Shown here in pieces: positions 34,356 through 42,635 of a stretch of 64,000 nt of DNA. The notes beneath the pieces were generated by a model. That model was not told the DNA's origin. It saw nothing but the letters and a program-made list of their open reading frames with translations, and searched no databases. Within the stretch, counting starts at the first letter, position 1, and each line of letters starts with the position of its first letter. The stretch is taken from NCBI GenBank assembly GCA_023381645.1, contig JAMCRJ010000055.1, positions 149,467 through 213,466 of the forward strand, written 5' to 3'. Position numbers and translations under genes: made by a program. Origin of the DNA: Gammaproteobacteria bacterium (GTDB taxonomy: Bacteria > Pseudomonadota > Gammaproteobacteria > Acidithiobacillales > Acidithiobacillaceae).

Positions 34356-34958
34356 TCGCTCCCCTTCCTTCTCGCTGGGAACTAACGTGAATTCGACTGT
34401 GCTAGGAGTGCGTCATAACAAATGACGGTGCGGCACAATCTGACAGGCGCTCCTCTTGTCGAACTGCGTAAAACATCAGCGTGTGAGACCTTATGCATCA
34501 AACTGTCCCATGGTGCTGATTCTGGAAGCTGTGGTATGCCAACTATTACTGGATTTTCTGCACGCATGAATGAAGCTAACATGGGACAAAAAGTTAACAA
34601 TCATTTCGACGACCTCCATCCATGCAGAATATCCATCCCTCTCATCTGTAATCTCCAGAATGGCAAGGACTCAAGTAACACCTTACTCGGATCAATGCTG
34701 GAACGATGTGGTGATCATAGTACAAATATGTCGGTTCCGTCATCCAGTAAGTTGCGCATAGGGCGCCGGAGTCAAGTGTTATCCAATGACGGCTATCAGT
34801 CTTTAACTGTCATCAGATCATAGAGAATACTACGGCAGCCAGTCGTCCGTGAGCAAGGCCTCGCCGAGGACCGCCACCCCATGACCATGCCTGCATTATT
34901 CGCGGTAGCGTCGGGCGCGTCTGTCAAGCAGTTCCAGCCCCCCGTAATTCAGAGGAAA
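34356..34958. other. right part of transposon without a gene
   Basis: About 600 bases with no credible coding frame on either strand. It contains a spaced inverted pair CTGTCCCAT (34503-34511) and ATGGGACA (34573-34580) and a GGGACAAAAAGTTAAC stretch (34575-34590) that resembles the end repeats. Possibly a degenerate internal end or promoter region. Confidence 0.4.
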
Positions 34959-34988
34959 CGCAGGATGATACTTTTTTGTCCGTCAACA

Positions 34989-35185
34989 AGACGGTCCGGA
35001 TGCCCATGATTCGGGATACCGAAAAACCGCAGAATAGCCTGCGGAGAACGCCCGTCCTGCACCAACGTGCGTATTCTGAGCATGTCTCCCAGATATTCAG
35101 AACCCTGATCGTTCAGCGCTTCCTGCTTCCAACGCTCGCAAGCCGGCACAAAGAAATTTCCAGAATCGAACGGCAACTGTCGCAT
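34989..35185 (-). pseudogene. SET-domain protein gene, 5' part
   Basis: ATG 35185 with AGGTG upstream. It encodes about 66 residues (MRQLPFDSGNFFVPACERW..., SPQAILRFFGIPNHGHPDRL) before the transposon. Read-through into the element would add 13 residues and stop at 34949. Removing the element and one AGACG joins it in frame to the segment ending 30250. It starts 5 bases after the SIMPL gene stop. Confidence 0.8.
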
Positions 35186-35189
35186 CACC

Positions 35190-35873
35190 TCACCTCTCAC
35201 AATAAGCATTGCCCCCAACCACCACCCGGCCCCTTTCTGTCCCACCACGACCCACCACCGGCCCGGGAACGGCCCGGGCGGCCATGGCCATGACCGGCAT
35301 CGGTCGCGCCAACGGGACGATATTCGTTTTGATGAAGACCTGTCCCAAGCGCACCCCCTTGTAGCCCAGTGCAGCGCAATTCTGCTGCGCTTCTTTCCGG
35401 TACCGGCGCAGCCCCCGCAACTCGGCCGCTCTCCGTGCCTTGTGTACGGCGGCAGGACGCGCTGCATAATGCATCCCGACCAGGCGCAACCGGGATTGCA
35501 ACGTGCCCAGCAAGGGGAGCAACGCGGCCGGATCCGGGCTTTGCACAGCCAGGTCTTCCCGTACCAGCCAGAGCGCACCGGACTGGCCTGTCGCCTGCGT
35601 CTGGCACCCGGCGCTCCGCCAGGTATTCCCAGGCACCGATTGCAGCCGGGCTTTTGCCCAGGCCACGTCCTGATTGACCATGGCGGCCAGCTTCGCCGGG
35701 TTTTTCCCCGATGCCTCCGCCTGCAGATCGGCATGCAGCACCGTCCTGGGCACCCGATAATGTGTCACCACATGAAAATTGACGCTGGCCGGGCCTGGCG
35801 CTGGTGTCGGCACCTGCGCCGCAGCGAGACTCGGCAACCCCAAAAGCAGCCACAGCAGTTGCGCGCGCCTCAT
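35190..35873 (-). CDS. SIMPL/DUF541 periplasmic protein
   Basis: The 227-residue product has a signal peptide (MRRAQLLWLLLGLPSLAAAQ) and a SIMPL-type region: a helix with DLQAEASGKNPAKLAAMVNQDV, then GLRRYRKEAQQNCAALGYKGVRLGQV, the long coiled helix typical of the family. SIMPL proteins are periplasmic ring-forming proteins of unclear role. It overlaps the PLD gene by 4 bases. Confidence 0.7.
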   Translation of the reverse strand: MRRAQLLWLLLGLPSLAAAQVPTPAPGPASVNFHVVTHYRVPRTVLHADLQAEASGKNPAKLAAMVNQDVAWAKARLQSVPGNTWRSAGCQTQATGQSGALWLVREDLAVQSPDPAALLPLLGTLQSRLRLVGMHYAARPAAVHKARRAAELRGLRRYRKEAQQNCAALGYKGVRLGQVFIKTNIVPLARPMPVMAMAARAVPGPVVGRGGTERGRVVVGGNAYCER

Positions 35874-36763
35874 GCCGGCCCCGCCGCTTTCCAGTCCCGC
35901 GCAAACTGCGCCTGCAACATGGAAATGTCTCTGGAATTGTTCAGGATCAGCCCCATTTCCCGGTTCATCTGAAGCGACGAAACACTGTAATTTTCGCTCC
36001 CCACAAAAGCGTAATGGCTCGAAATCTCGGCTTTCGCGTGCATGTAGATCGGTTTCTTTGGCAACAGCCGTACATGCACCCCGTGCTGCATCAGAAAGTC
36101 CACATTGCGTTTGTCCTGGGCGCTGATGCTGGATGGTAAAATCACCCAGGCCTGCGCACCCTTGGCGGCGATGGCGTTGAGCATTTCCCGATCATCACCC
36201 ATCTCCTCGCTCTCGATCTCCACGGTACCTGGCTGGCGGATGACAGCCAGCATTTGTGCCGCCGACGTGCCGGGAGATAGGACCAGCACCCGATGCGCCC
36301 AGGCCGGGGCCCGTTGATTGGTCCAGTCGGCCGCAAATACCGCATTGGCCGCCCGAACGATGTTGGGGTTACTGGTGACGTCCAGGTACTCCCGGTTGCG
36401 ATGAAAGGCGCTCCAGTCGAAGTTGGCCGTGCCGATTTCGCATTCTCGGGTATCACACACGTACTTGGCGTGATCGAAGACGTACCGGCCAGGGGCCGCC
36501 TCAAAGCGTGGCGGTGCCCAGTGCAATGCAGCGCCCGTGGCCTGCACAGCACGAACCTCCTTCTGGATCATCCAGGGCTTCATGCCATATGGATGCTCGT
36601 CCAGAATCACCCGCACCGTCACACCGCGCGCATGAGCATCCCGCAGAGCGTTCAGAATAGGCCTGCTGGACAGATAGTACACATTCAGGCTGACCTCGCG
36701 CCGGGCGCTGGAGATCACCTGGACGATGGGTGTGGGGCCGGCATACGGTTCTGTGAAAAGCAT
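35870..36763 (-). CDS. phospholipase D-family nuclease
   Basis: The 297-residue product has two HKD motifs: HAKYVCDTRECEIGTANFD near residue 97 and HAKAEISSHYAFVGSENYS near 243, each followed by the family's N-x-E (HRNRE, QMNRE). Two motifs in one chain mean a complete active site. The family includes nucleases and phospholipases; no signal peptide is evident. AAAGGAA precedes ATG 36763. Confidence 0.82.
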   Translation of the reverse strand: MLFTEPYAGPTPIVQVISSARREVSLNVYYLSSRPILNALRDAHARGVTVRVILDEHPYGMKPWMIQKEVRAVQATGAALHWAPPRFEAAPGRYVFDHAKYVCDTRECEIGTANFDWSAFHRNREYLDVTSNPNIVRAANAVFAADWTNQRAPAWAHRVLVLSPGTSAAQMLAVIRQPGTVEIESEEMGDDREMLNAIAAKGAQAWVILPSSISAQDKRNVDFLMQHGVHVRLLPKKPIYMHAKAEISSHYAFVGSENYSVSSLQMNREMGLILNNSRDISMLQAQFARDWKAAGPA

Positions 36764-36775
36764 GAGAGTTTCCTT

Positions 36776-37045
36776 TCAGGTTGGGCTAGAGATCTGGGTC
36801 GGTATTTTCCGAGACTTCCGGATTTCGACTTTGACCGGTGGCCGGCTGGGAACAATACGTTCCTGGACTTGCTCCACGGGCAAATCCAGATCGCGCGGAT
36901 AATAAAACCGGCCTATGTGCTCACCGGTAACCGGACAAGCACCCTCACCGCCGCAGCATAATGGATCCGGCTGGTTGACCGGATCCTGATTTCGCGGACG
37001 CCGCACGCCGTATTGGGGCGCGTGGACTATTTTCGTCAAATCCAA
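36776..37045 (-). CDS. small basic protein, unknown
   Basis: TTG 37045 with AGGGG seven bases upstream, right at the stop of the preceding gene, gives 89 residues with two adjacent cysteines (CCGGEGAC) and a basic tail (VKVEIRKSRKIPTQ). A longer frame exists upstream but runs through the zinc-ribbon gene. Weakly supported. Confidence 0.45.
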   Translation of the reverse strand: MDLTKIVHAPQYGVRRPRNQDPVNQPDPLCCGGEGACPVTGEHIGRFYYPRDLDLPVEQVQERIVPSRPPVKVEIRKSRKIPTQISSPT

Positions 37046-37046
37046 A

Positions 37047-37301
37047 TCAAAGCCCCTTGATGTACTTGAACGAGGTTTCGTGGCACTGCGGGCAGACAAA
37101 CACCTGCACGACCATCTTCTTCTCGAATGCCTCCTCCCCGTCGCTGGCCAGTTGCCCGCCCAACATGGCGGCACCGGCGCCAAGCATCCCAGTCAAACCA
37201 CCCATACGAATGCCGTGGGTCCCCATATCCTGCATCTGCGTCTGGCAACAGGGACACTGCGCCTGCATCACTTGCTGATGATTTTCTCCAAATCCGAACA
37301 T
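37047..37301 (-). CDS. small double zinc-ribbon-like protein
   Basis: ATG 37301 with GAGGAG, directly after the previous stop. The 84-residue product has CPCC near residue 16 and CPQC near 72, separated by a glycine-rich hydrophobic stretch (GGLTGMLGAGAAMLGG). The two pairs could bind one zinc. Role unknown. Confidence 0.6.
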   Translation of the reverse strand: MFGFGENHQQVMQAQCPCCQTQMQDMGTHGIRMGGLTGMLGAGAAMLGGQLASDGEEAFEKKMVVQVFVCPQCHETSFKYIKGL

Positions 37302-37303
37302 CG

Positions 37304-37978
37304 TTACGCACTCCTCTTCAGTTGTGAAAGATATCGCTTGATCATGGGCTCGGGTTTCCAATAGCCAGGCCCCTTCAACACCTTGCCGCGCTCGTCGTAA
37401 ATCGGTTTCCCGTCCGCGCCAAGCTTGCTGAAATTCGATTCCATAATGATGTTCAGAATCGCCCAGTAATCGAAGTCTTCGAATCCTCTGCCCAGGGCGG
37501 CAAATCCGGCGACCGCCACTTCGGTGATGGCGATGGGCAAATGCCGTGGGTCTGTGCTGGTTTCATCCAGATGCCGCCGCGCGTGATCGTCTACGACGCG
37601 CACGATCATCGCGAGATCTTGCCCTGCCCCTTTTTGGGCCACCTCGCTCAACCCCTCCAACAGCGGATCCAGCACATCCCGTCCGGGCGCGAAGATCAAG
37701 TCTGGGAAGGCATCATACTTCAATGCCTCACTGGCACAGTACACCATGAGATCCCCCAGCCAGTCGCATAGAGCGGTCTCATGATCCAGTCGATCAGGTC
37801 CCAGCAGGATTTCGCGGCTTTCCTCAATCTCCTCACTCAAAATGTCCTGAAACTGGGCGGGGCGGGCCGGAAATTCGTCCGTCTTCTCCCAAGTTTCCTT
37901 CCCGACAGGCAGCCGATACATGCTATTGAAAGCCCGAATCGCGTTCTCAAATGTTCCTGCATTTTGCACCTTATCCAC
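37304..37978 (-). CDS. MazG/HisE-like nucleotide pyrophosphohydrolase
   Basis: The 224-residue product has an all-helical N-terminal half with acidic EEIEES (near residue 49) and DWLGDLMVYCASEAL, and a C-terminal MESNFSKLGADGKPIYD...GPGYWKPEP segment typical of PRib-ATP-PPHydrolase-like proteins. Such proteins remove unusual or modified nucleotides. Why an ICE carries one is unclear. It may tune nucleotide pools during transfer. Confidence 0.75.
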   Translation of the reverse strand: MDKVQNAGTFENAIRAFNSMYRLPVGKETWEKTDEFPARPAQFQDILSEEIEESREILLGPDRLDHETALCDWLGDLMVYCASEALKYDAFPDLIFAPGRDVLDPLLEGLSEVAQKGAGQDLAMIVRVVDDHARRHLDETSTDPRHLPIAITEVAVAGFAALGRGFEDFDYWAILNIIMESNFSKLGADGKPIYDERGKVLKGPGYWKPEPMIKRYLSQLKRSA

Positions 37979-37990
37979 TCAAAACTCCTT

Positions 37991-38581
37991 TTACCCGTGA
38001 TAAAACCCGTTTTCCAACAAGAACAGTCCGCTGGCGACAATGATAAACACCATCCCCCACCGGTACAGCAACGCCCGCTGTGTAGGCTTTAGCTGGATGC
38101 CGAACGCCGGCAGATAGCTTTCAACGATCTTCCAGCCATCCAGGGGCGGGATCGGGATGAGATTGACCGCCGCCAGCGCATAATTGGCGATCCCCATGAT
38201 CACAAAAGCCTGCGCCCAATTGTTGGGGATGGGCAGCATCGCCAGAACGCTGAACACGGCGCCCATGAACACCGATGCCACGGGCCCCGCCAGAAAAATG
38301 ATCCGCCACTGCATCGGACTTGCCATGGATTCGGTGAACCGCGCGTAGCCCCATATCGGCAAAATGCCCAGAGATAACCTGCCCCGCCGGTAAAACACCC
38401 CGATGCCCGCCTTGACCTCCAGAAGCGCGTCATCCCCCAACAGCTTTCGTATCGCCCAGGCGTGTCCCAGCTCATGGACCAGCATGGACAGGTCGAACAG
38501 CAAGAGCACGAAAAGCACAGCGAAGGGAAAGGCCCATGGGTCCGTATGCAAAGCATGGACAAAAGCCGATTGTTGGGTCAC
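37991..38581 (-). CDS. M50 site-2-protease-like membrane protein
   Basis: GTG 38581 overlaps the upstream stop (GTGA). The 196-residue product has HELGHAW near residue 39 and NLIPIPPLDGWK near 135, the two M50 active-site motifs, in a four-to-five-span membrane frame. Likely an intramembrane protease. Coupled translation with the patatin gene suggests a joint membrane-linked function. Confidence 0.8.
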   Translation of the reverse strand: MTQQSAFVHALHTDPWAFPFAVLFVLLLFDLSMLVHELGHAWAIRKLLGDDALLEVKAGIGVFYRRGRLSLGILPIWGYARFTESMASPMQWRIIFLAGPVASVFMGAVFSVLAMLPIPNNWAQAFVIMGIANYALAAVNLIPIPPLDGWKIVESYLPAFGIQLKPTQRALLYRWGMVFIIVASGLFLLENGFYHG

Positions 38582-39471
38582 TGGATTTTTCCTTTTTGCA
38601 GCGCGAACTTTCGAATGGCTTGCGCATGGCGCATGGCCGCGTCGTACCCAACCCTGATCAGATCCGTGGCCTGATGATAACTGAAGCAGCCATGTTCCTG
38701 CACCGCCGGTTCCACCAGCACATCCGGCGGACATTCCCGCAACCGCGCCTGTCCCAACTCCCAAAGCGCCGTCTCGTTGGCCAACCGCGCCACCTGGAAC
38801 CAGCCGAATGGCCGACGAAACCGCCCGCCGATCTCGGGCCGCAGCCGGGGCGATAGCTGGGCCTGCACCGCGACCACCGGCCATGGGTACCGGGACTTGG
38901 CGACAGACACGGGGAGAGGATTGACCTGCGCGCCGTCCGCCAAGTGCCGCCTCCCGTCATGCGCGTGCGGCGCCAGGATGCCGGGCATGGCGATGCTGGC
39001 TCGCACCGCCGACCAGGCGAGTCCTGAATCCAACACTACCTCCGTTCCATCTTGCAGATCTGTGGCGACCGCCACAAACGGCACGCCGAGATCCTGGATG
39101 GATTTTTGATGCAATCCCGCCTGAAGAAATTGTCGCACCCCCCGATCCCGGACCAGTCCGGCGCCGAATGGAAAGGGCGTAAATAGCCTGAGTATGGTAA
39201 AGAGATCTACTCGCCGCGCGGTGTCCGCCAGGGTTTCCGGTGACATCCCCGCGCTAAATAGCGCCCCGATCTGCGCGCCGATGGAGCAGCCCACCACCGC
39301 ACGCACCAGAATTCGCAGTTCTTTCAGTGCCTGCAGAACGCCGATGTGCGCCAGTCCACGAGCTCCACCCGATCCCAGAACCAGAGTGACCCCCGGTTCC
39401 TGGGGCGGGCGAGCGGATTCCTTTCCGGAAACCAGCCGCATCGGGGCGGAATAGGCCAGGCGAGGTCTCAT
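38578..39471 (-). CDS. patatin-like phospholipase
   Basis: The 297-residue product has the oxyanion loop GSGGARGLAHIGVL near residue 33, the nucleophile elbow GCSIG near 60, and the catalytic DGA near 177. These are the complete Ser-Asp dyad of patatins. A bacterial patatin in an accessory region may act on host or recipient membranes. Overlaps the 37-residue gene (ATGA). Confidence 0.85.
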   Translation of the reverse strand: MRPRLAYSAPMRLVSGKESARPPQEPGVTLVLGSGGARGLAHIGVLQALKELRILVRAVVGCSIGAQIGALFSAGMSPETLADTARRVDLFTILRLFTPFPFGAGLVRDRGVRQFLQAGLHQKSIQDLGVPFVAVATDLQDGTEVVLDSGLAWSAVRASIAMPGILAPHAHDGRRHLADGAQVNPLPVSVAKSRYPWPVVAVQAQLSPRLRPEIGGRFRRPFGWFQVARLANETALWELGQARLRECPPDVLVEPAVQEHGCFSYHQATDLIRVGYDAAMRHAQAIRKFALQKGKIQ

Positions 39472-39581
39472 GAATTCTTTTGCGAGGAACGAATCGTCAA
39501 CAACGCAAACACTACCCCCGCAAAAAAAGAAAGCGCCGGAATAAACCAGAAAACCGTCAACCAGTGCTGAAGATGTTCCAT
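39468..39581 (-). CDS. 37-residue membrane protein
   Basis: ATG 39581 with GGGAG upstream. The product starts MEHLQHWLTVFW and is nearly all one hydrophobic segment, ending RSSQKNS. Its TGA overlaps the patatin ATG. The site, the coupling and the hydrophobic pattern support a real small protein. It may recruit patatin to the membrane. Confidence 0.6.
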   Translation of the reverse strand: MEHLQHWLTVFWFIPALSFFAGVVFALLTIRSSQKNS

Positions 39582-39584
39582 GCC

Positions 39585-39830
39585 TTACTCCCGCTCCCCA
39601 ACCAGGGACTCGACCGTATCCAGCGTGTCGCGCTCCTCCTCGACGACCTCGCCAGACTGTCGTTCCTTCTCCACCAGGCCAATGATCTTGTTCAGCTTGC
39701 CGGGCTTGATGTCCAGATGCTCGGCGACCGCTTTAACGTCTTCCTTCAGTTGCTCCTGCATGGATGCGATTTTCGCCCGGCGGTTGATGATGTCCTCAAT
39801 GGCTTCCCGTGCTTTTTTGCTGATTTCCAT
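39585..39830 (-). CDS. small coiled-coil protein
   Basis: ATG 39830 with AGGAG. The 81-residue, highly charged product (MEISKKAREAIEDIINRRAK...) is helical throughout, with KLNKIIGLVEKERQSGEVVEEE in the middle. Resembles small phage/ICE proteins of unknown role. It ends 3 bases before the 37-residue gene. Confidence 0.6.
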   Translation of the reverse strand: MEISKKAREAIEDIINRRAKIASMQEQLKEDVKAVAEHLDIKPGKLNKIIGLVEKERQSGEVVEEERDTLDTVESLVGERE

Positions 39831-39848
39831 CACACTTCTCCTTTCGAT

Positions 39849-40124
39849 TTACGTTGTATTCCTGCGGATTTCTTCCCAAGCCTCTGCCTCTTGCTTCCTT
39901 ATCTCTGCAAGATCCTCTGGAGACGGGCCATTGGCTCCATAACCCATCTTGCCCCAAAGCGCAGCGCGCATTTCTGGTGCAGGATTTTCCGTACCCAAAT
40001 AGTGCGATATCGCCCGCACCATCCGGGGCTCCCAGATCTCGTAGTGCTGGCCGCACGATCCTACTTCCCCGGCCAGCTTACTGAAAATGGACTCCGGATT
40101 GTCTTGCTGATATTCCGTACACAT
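39849..40124 (-). CDS. small protein, unknown
   Basis: The 91-residue product (MCTEYQQDNPESIFSKL...) is acidic and helical, with the tail PEDLAEIRKQEAEAWEEI. AAGGA precedes the start. No family recognised. It lies in an unbroken minus-strand run. Confidence 0.5.
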   Translation of the reverse strand: MCTEYQQDNPESIFSKLAGEVGSCGQHYEIWEPRMVRAISHYLGTENPAPEMRAALWGKMGYGANGPSPEDLAEIRKQEAEAWEEIRRNTT

Positions 40125-40133
40125 TTTCGATCC

Positions 40134-40568
40134 TTAAGTTAAACCAACCGCCTTGAGGTAAGCCGGAACAGCGGGAAGAACAGCGCTATACTCGCAATGC
40201 CCCTGGGTGACTGCGCTTCCCCACGTAAATTTTCCAGACCCAAGGTATTCTCCATATTTATCCACAAGAGGGACTGATACGACATGGTTTTTACCGTGTA
40301 TAAACCTGTACAGTTCTGTTTTGGTAACCATCATCAGTCGAGCCGTACATTTTTTGTCCTGTGGCTGAAGCGGTATAAGCACGTTGGCCATCATCCAGGG
40401 TGCGGCCAGAATCAGGTCTGTTTTCTTATGACCAGCAATACTCCCTGTTTTGTTGACAGAGTGGGTTGATGCGACGATCACCTCTCCAGCAAAGGCCTCG
40501 GTAACACTTAAAGCCAACAACCCACTAACTGCACCCAAAATCACCAAAGAACGACGTATTTTTCGCAT
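40134..40568 (-). CDS. secreted periplasmic protein, unknown
   Basis: The 144-residue product has a clear signal peptide (cleavage near EAFA-GE) and a beta-rich body with two cysteines (KKCTAR, GHCEYS). AGGAG precedes ATG 40568. The repeated word ATAAACCTGTACA occurs once inside the gene (40302-40314) and again between it and the TnpB-like gene (40575-40587). Confidence 0.6.
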   Translation of the reverse strand: MRKIRRSLVILGAVSGLLALSVTEAFAGEVIVASTHSVNKTGSIAGHKKTDLILAAPWMMANVLIPLQPQDKKCTARLMMVTKTELYRFIHGKNHVVSVPLVDKYGEYLGSGKFTWGSAVTQGHCEYSAVLPAVPAYLKAVGLT

Positions 40569-40580
40569 TTCTCTCTGCTC

Positions 40581-42056
40581 CTATAAACCTGTACAAACCT
40601 GTACAGAGGATTTATCCGCACACGGTTGATAGACTTGCGCCTGCAACTCGTGCCCCTTGACGCTCAGTGGCGCCGGAGAGCGTGCCAGAAGAATACGTCG
40701 GACTTCCTTGTGGGGAGTGAACCGAGTGATCTCGGTATCTTCGTACCTTCTCAGCACGTTCAACGCAGCATTGTGGTCAGCCTGGAGAACATCCCCGTTC
40801 GCACGGTAAAACTTATCGGCCACGCGCTTGCCTTCCAGCAAGCCCGTCACCGAGTCCATTTGCGATGTATAGGCTGCATTCACCAGGCGATGCTCTGCCT
40901 GCCGCTGCGTACATACGGAGTCCAGGGCTTCGGCGAGAACGCCTTTAGCCCATGCACTCATACGTCTGTTGTATTGCTTCCATACCTGCTTTTTGGCAAT
41001 GGGAGAGGTTAAATCTTCTGAAACCACTACAGCCGATTTATTCACAACAGTGTGAGCCGCCTGGAAAGCGATGGTGCGTAACCGCTTGCGGGTATGGTCT
41101 CTACGGCCATCAATCTTGATGCGCCCGAGGTTGCAGCGTTTGATGTGATCCGCTTTAACGATACGTCCCGCTTCTCGATGCTTCTTTTCCAAAGCGGAGA
41201 GCTTGTTTCGCGCCTTTCCTGTCGCAGATGCCCGATCGCTATATTCCGTCAGCACCGCACCGAAGGCTTCCCCATGTGCAACACCGTCAGAATCCGTGAA
41301 GGCTTCCGTGTATCCCTTGTCGATGCCCATCATTTTGTCACCACAAGGTCGCCCATCCCCTTTCGTGGTGGCATAGTGGATCTCCGTAAATCCATCCTTG
41401 ATTACCACACGAAGATTGCTGCCAGACAGGTTGATGTTCTTGCCGTTGGATGTGGTGGTCAATCGGATTGGAGCGCCATACTTCGCGGCGATATGAATGA
41501 CGATAACCAGATGGCCGTCCACGACTTCCGTAGCGTATTTATCTGACCGGACCACGAACTGATTGGCAACGGACGACTTTCCATGCCGGAAATGTTTGCG
41601 CATCTGGCGGTGCAAAAAGTTGTCAGTGAGCCATTGGTCTTTGCGAAGCAGCATATATAGACGTTTGCGCTCGGCCTCATCCCCAGTGCGGGCGGCAATG
41701 GTCTTGCGCACCTTCTGCATCGCTGCAGCCTTGTAGAGCATGACGTCATTGACAATGTCCTTGGTGGTTTCATTGCGAATGGTACCGTCCACAGGAAGTC
41801 CGGAGTACAAACTGGCCGCCGAGATTTCCTTACGGATATCGTTAGCAGATTTGCCTACGGTTCCCAGAGCGCCATACCGCCGCCAGATGTTCGCCCGCAC
41901 ATACCCCATGGCCTTGCAGATCGTCCGCAAAGCGTCAGGAACATCAGCCTGTAATGTGCGGGTAACGGTAATCATTGCCAAAAGTTTCTTTGGACCCAAC
42001 GAAAATCCTTGCTCATTTCGAGCGGTTGCGACCAGCTTTGTATAGAAATCAGGCAT
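40581..42056 (-). CDS. TnpB/Cas12-like protein with cysteine-free zinc ribbon
   Basis: The 491-residue product keeps the RuvC motifs: GIDKGYTEAFTDSDG (near residue 245), VVVSEDLTSP (near 345), and LQADHNAALNVL (near 427). The region that in TnpB holds CxxC...CxxC reads YTSQMDSVTGLLEGKRV...FYRANGDV with no cysteine. No IS ends are evident, and it sits in line with ICE genes. It may be a domesticated RNA-guided protein. AAAGGAG is 12 bases before ATG 42056. Confidence 0.75.
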   Translation of the reverse strand: MPDFYTKLVATARNEQGFSLGPKKLLAMITVTRTLQADVPDALRTICKAMGYVRANIWRRYGALGTVGKSANDIRKEISAASLYSGLPVDGTIRNETTKDIVNDVMLYKAAAMQKVRKTIAARTGDEAERKRLYMLLRKDQWLTDNFLHRQMRKHFRHGKSSVANQFVVRSDKYATEVVDGHLVIVIHIAAKYGAPIRLTTTSNGKNINLSGSNLRVVIKDGFTEIHYATTKGDGRPCGDKMMGIDKGYTEAFTDSDGVAHGEAFGAVLTEYSDRASATGKARNKLSALEKKHREAGRIVKADHIKRCNLGRIKIDGRRDHTRKRLRTIAFQAAHTVVNKSAVVVSEDLTSPIAKKQVWKQYNRRMSAWAKGVLAEALDSVCTQRQAEHRLVNAAYTSQMDSVTGLLEGKRVADKFYRANGDVLQADHNAALNVLRRYEDTEITRFTPHKEVRRILLARSPAPLSVKGHELQAQVYQPCADKSSVQVCTGL

Positions 42057-42086
42057 CAGTTATTTGCTCCTTTGTAAAAACCACAC

Positions 42087-42635
42087 TTACTGCGCCGTCA
42101 TCAGCGCCCGCTGCATGACAGCAATGGGCTGCTCCCCGATCATGCTGGCGACCTTGCCGGCGGCACGATCCTCAAAAAGAATCGCTGGCACTTCGCCGTA
42201 CGGATCGATGTCCTCCAGCAATTGGTTGTTACGCTCGACAGCGGCGGCTATGGCCGGCGGCACGTTTTGCATGCGCGACAATGCCAGGTGCCCATCATGA
42301 AACCCCGCCTCCGCCTGGAGAAACGTCTCCACGGGGCGTTGCGACGCCAACAAAGTCGCAGCCCTGGGCAGGCTGCCTGCATCCAGCACTGCAACCGGCA
42401 CGATCCGCAACCGCAGCTTGCCGGATAGCAGCAATGGCCGGAGTTCGCGAAACTCCTGGTGGCAATAGGGGCAATCCGGATCCACGAAATCGGTGAACAC
42501 CGGGCCGGACCTTCCGATCAGAAACGATGTGCCCTGATCCTGCACCCGGGTCAGAAAATCCACCGCATGGGCCGTCACCAGCGCCGACATAGCCATCAAC
42601 ACGGCCAGCAGAATGCTACGGCTATTCTTCCCCAT
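42087..42635 (-). CDS. DsbG/DsbC-like thiol-disulfide protein with CPYC
   Basis: ATG 42635 gives 182 residues with a signal peptide (ends near AHA-VD) and a thioredoxin-like domain containing FVDPDCPYCHQEF near residue 57. The family's dimerisation domain is short or absent. It probably isomerises or oxidises disulfides of transfer proteins and would be recharged by the DsbB-like protein upstream. It overlaps the 52-residue gene. Confidence 0.82.
   Translation of the reverse strand: MGKNSRSILLAVLMAMSALVTAHAVDFLTRVQDQGTSFLIGRSGPVFTDFVDPDCPYCHQEFRELRPLLLSGKLRLRIVPVAVLDAGSLPRAATLLASQRPVETFLQAEAGFHDGHLALSRMQNVPPAIAAAVERNNQLLEDIDPYGEVPAILFEDRAAGKVASMIGEQPIAVMQRALMTAQ

Larger units (their letters stand above)
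30251..34988. mobile_element. 4.7-kb non-autonomous Tn7/Mu-class transposon with defence-like cargo
   Basis: Ends are TGTTAACGGACAAAAAAG on the left and its complement (TGTTGACGGACAAAAAAG) on the right, an imperfect inverted repeat of 28 bases with one mismatch. A 5-bp target duplication, AGACG, flanks it (30246-30250 and 34989-34993). TGT...ACA ends, 5-bp duplication and extra end repeats are features of Tn7-like (DDE TnsB-type) elements. No transposase is inside. It carries three minus-strand genes, AT-richer than the ICE. Confidence 0.85.

Noticed and set aside
34422..34823. 133-residue frame in the right part of the transposon
   Set aside because: No ribosome site, no recognisable domain, mixed composition; its frame overlaps other equally poor ones.
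37991..38884. 297-residue frame including the M50 gene
   Set aside because: The first 100 residues are Gly/Ala/Arg shadow of the patatin gene; the GTG overlapping the patatin stop is the better start.
40302..40587. ATAAACCTGTACA repeats as IS ends of the TnpB-like gene
   Set aside because: Both copies lie on the same side of the gene and face the same way, so they do not define an element.
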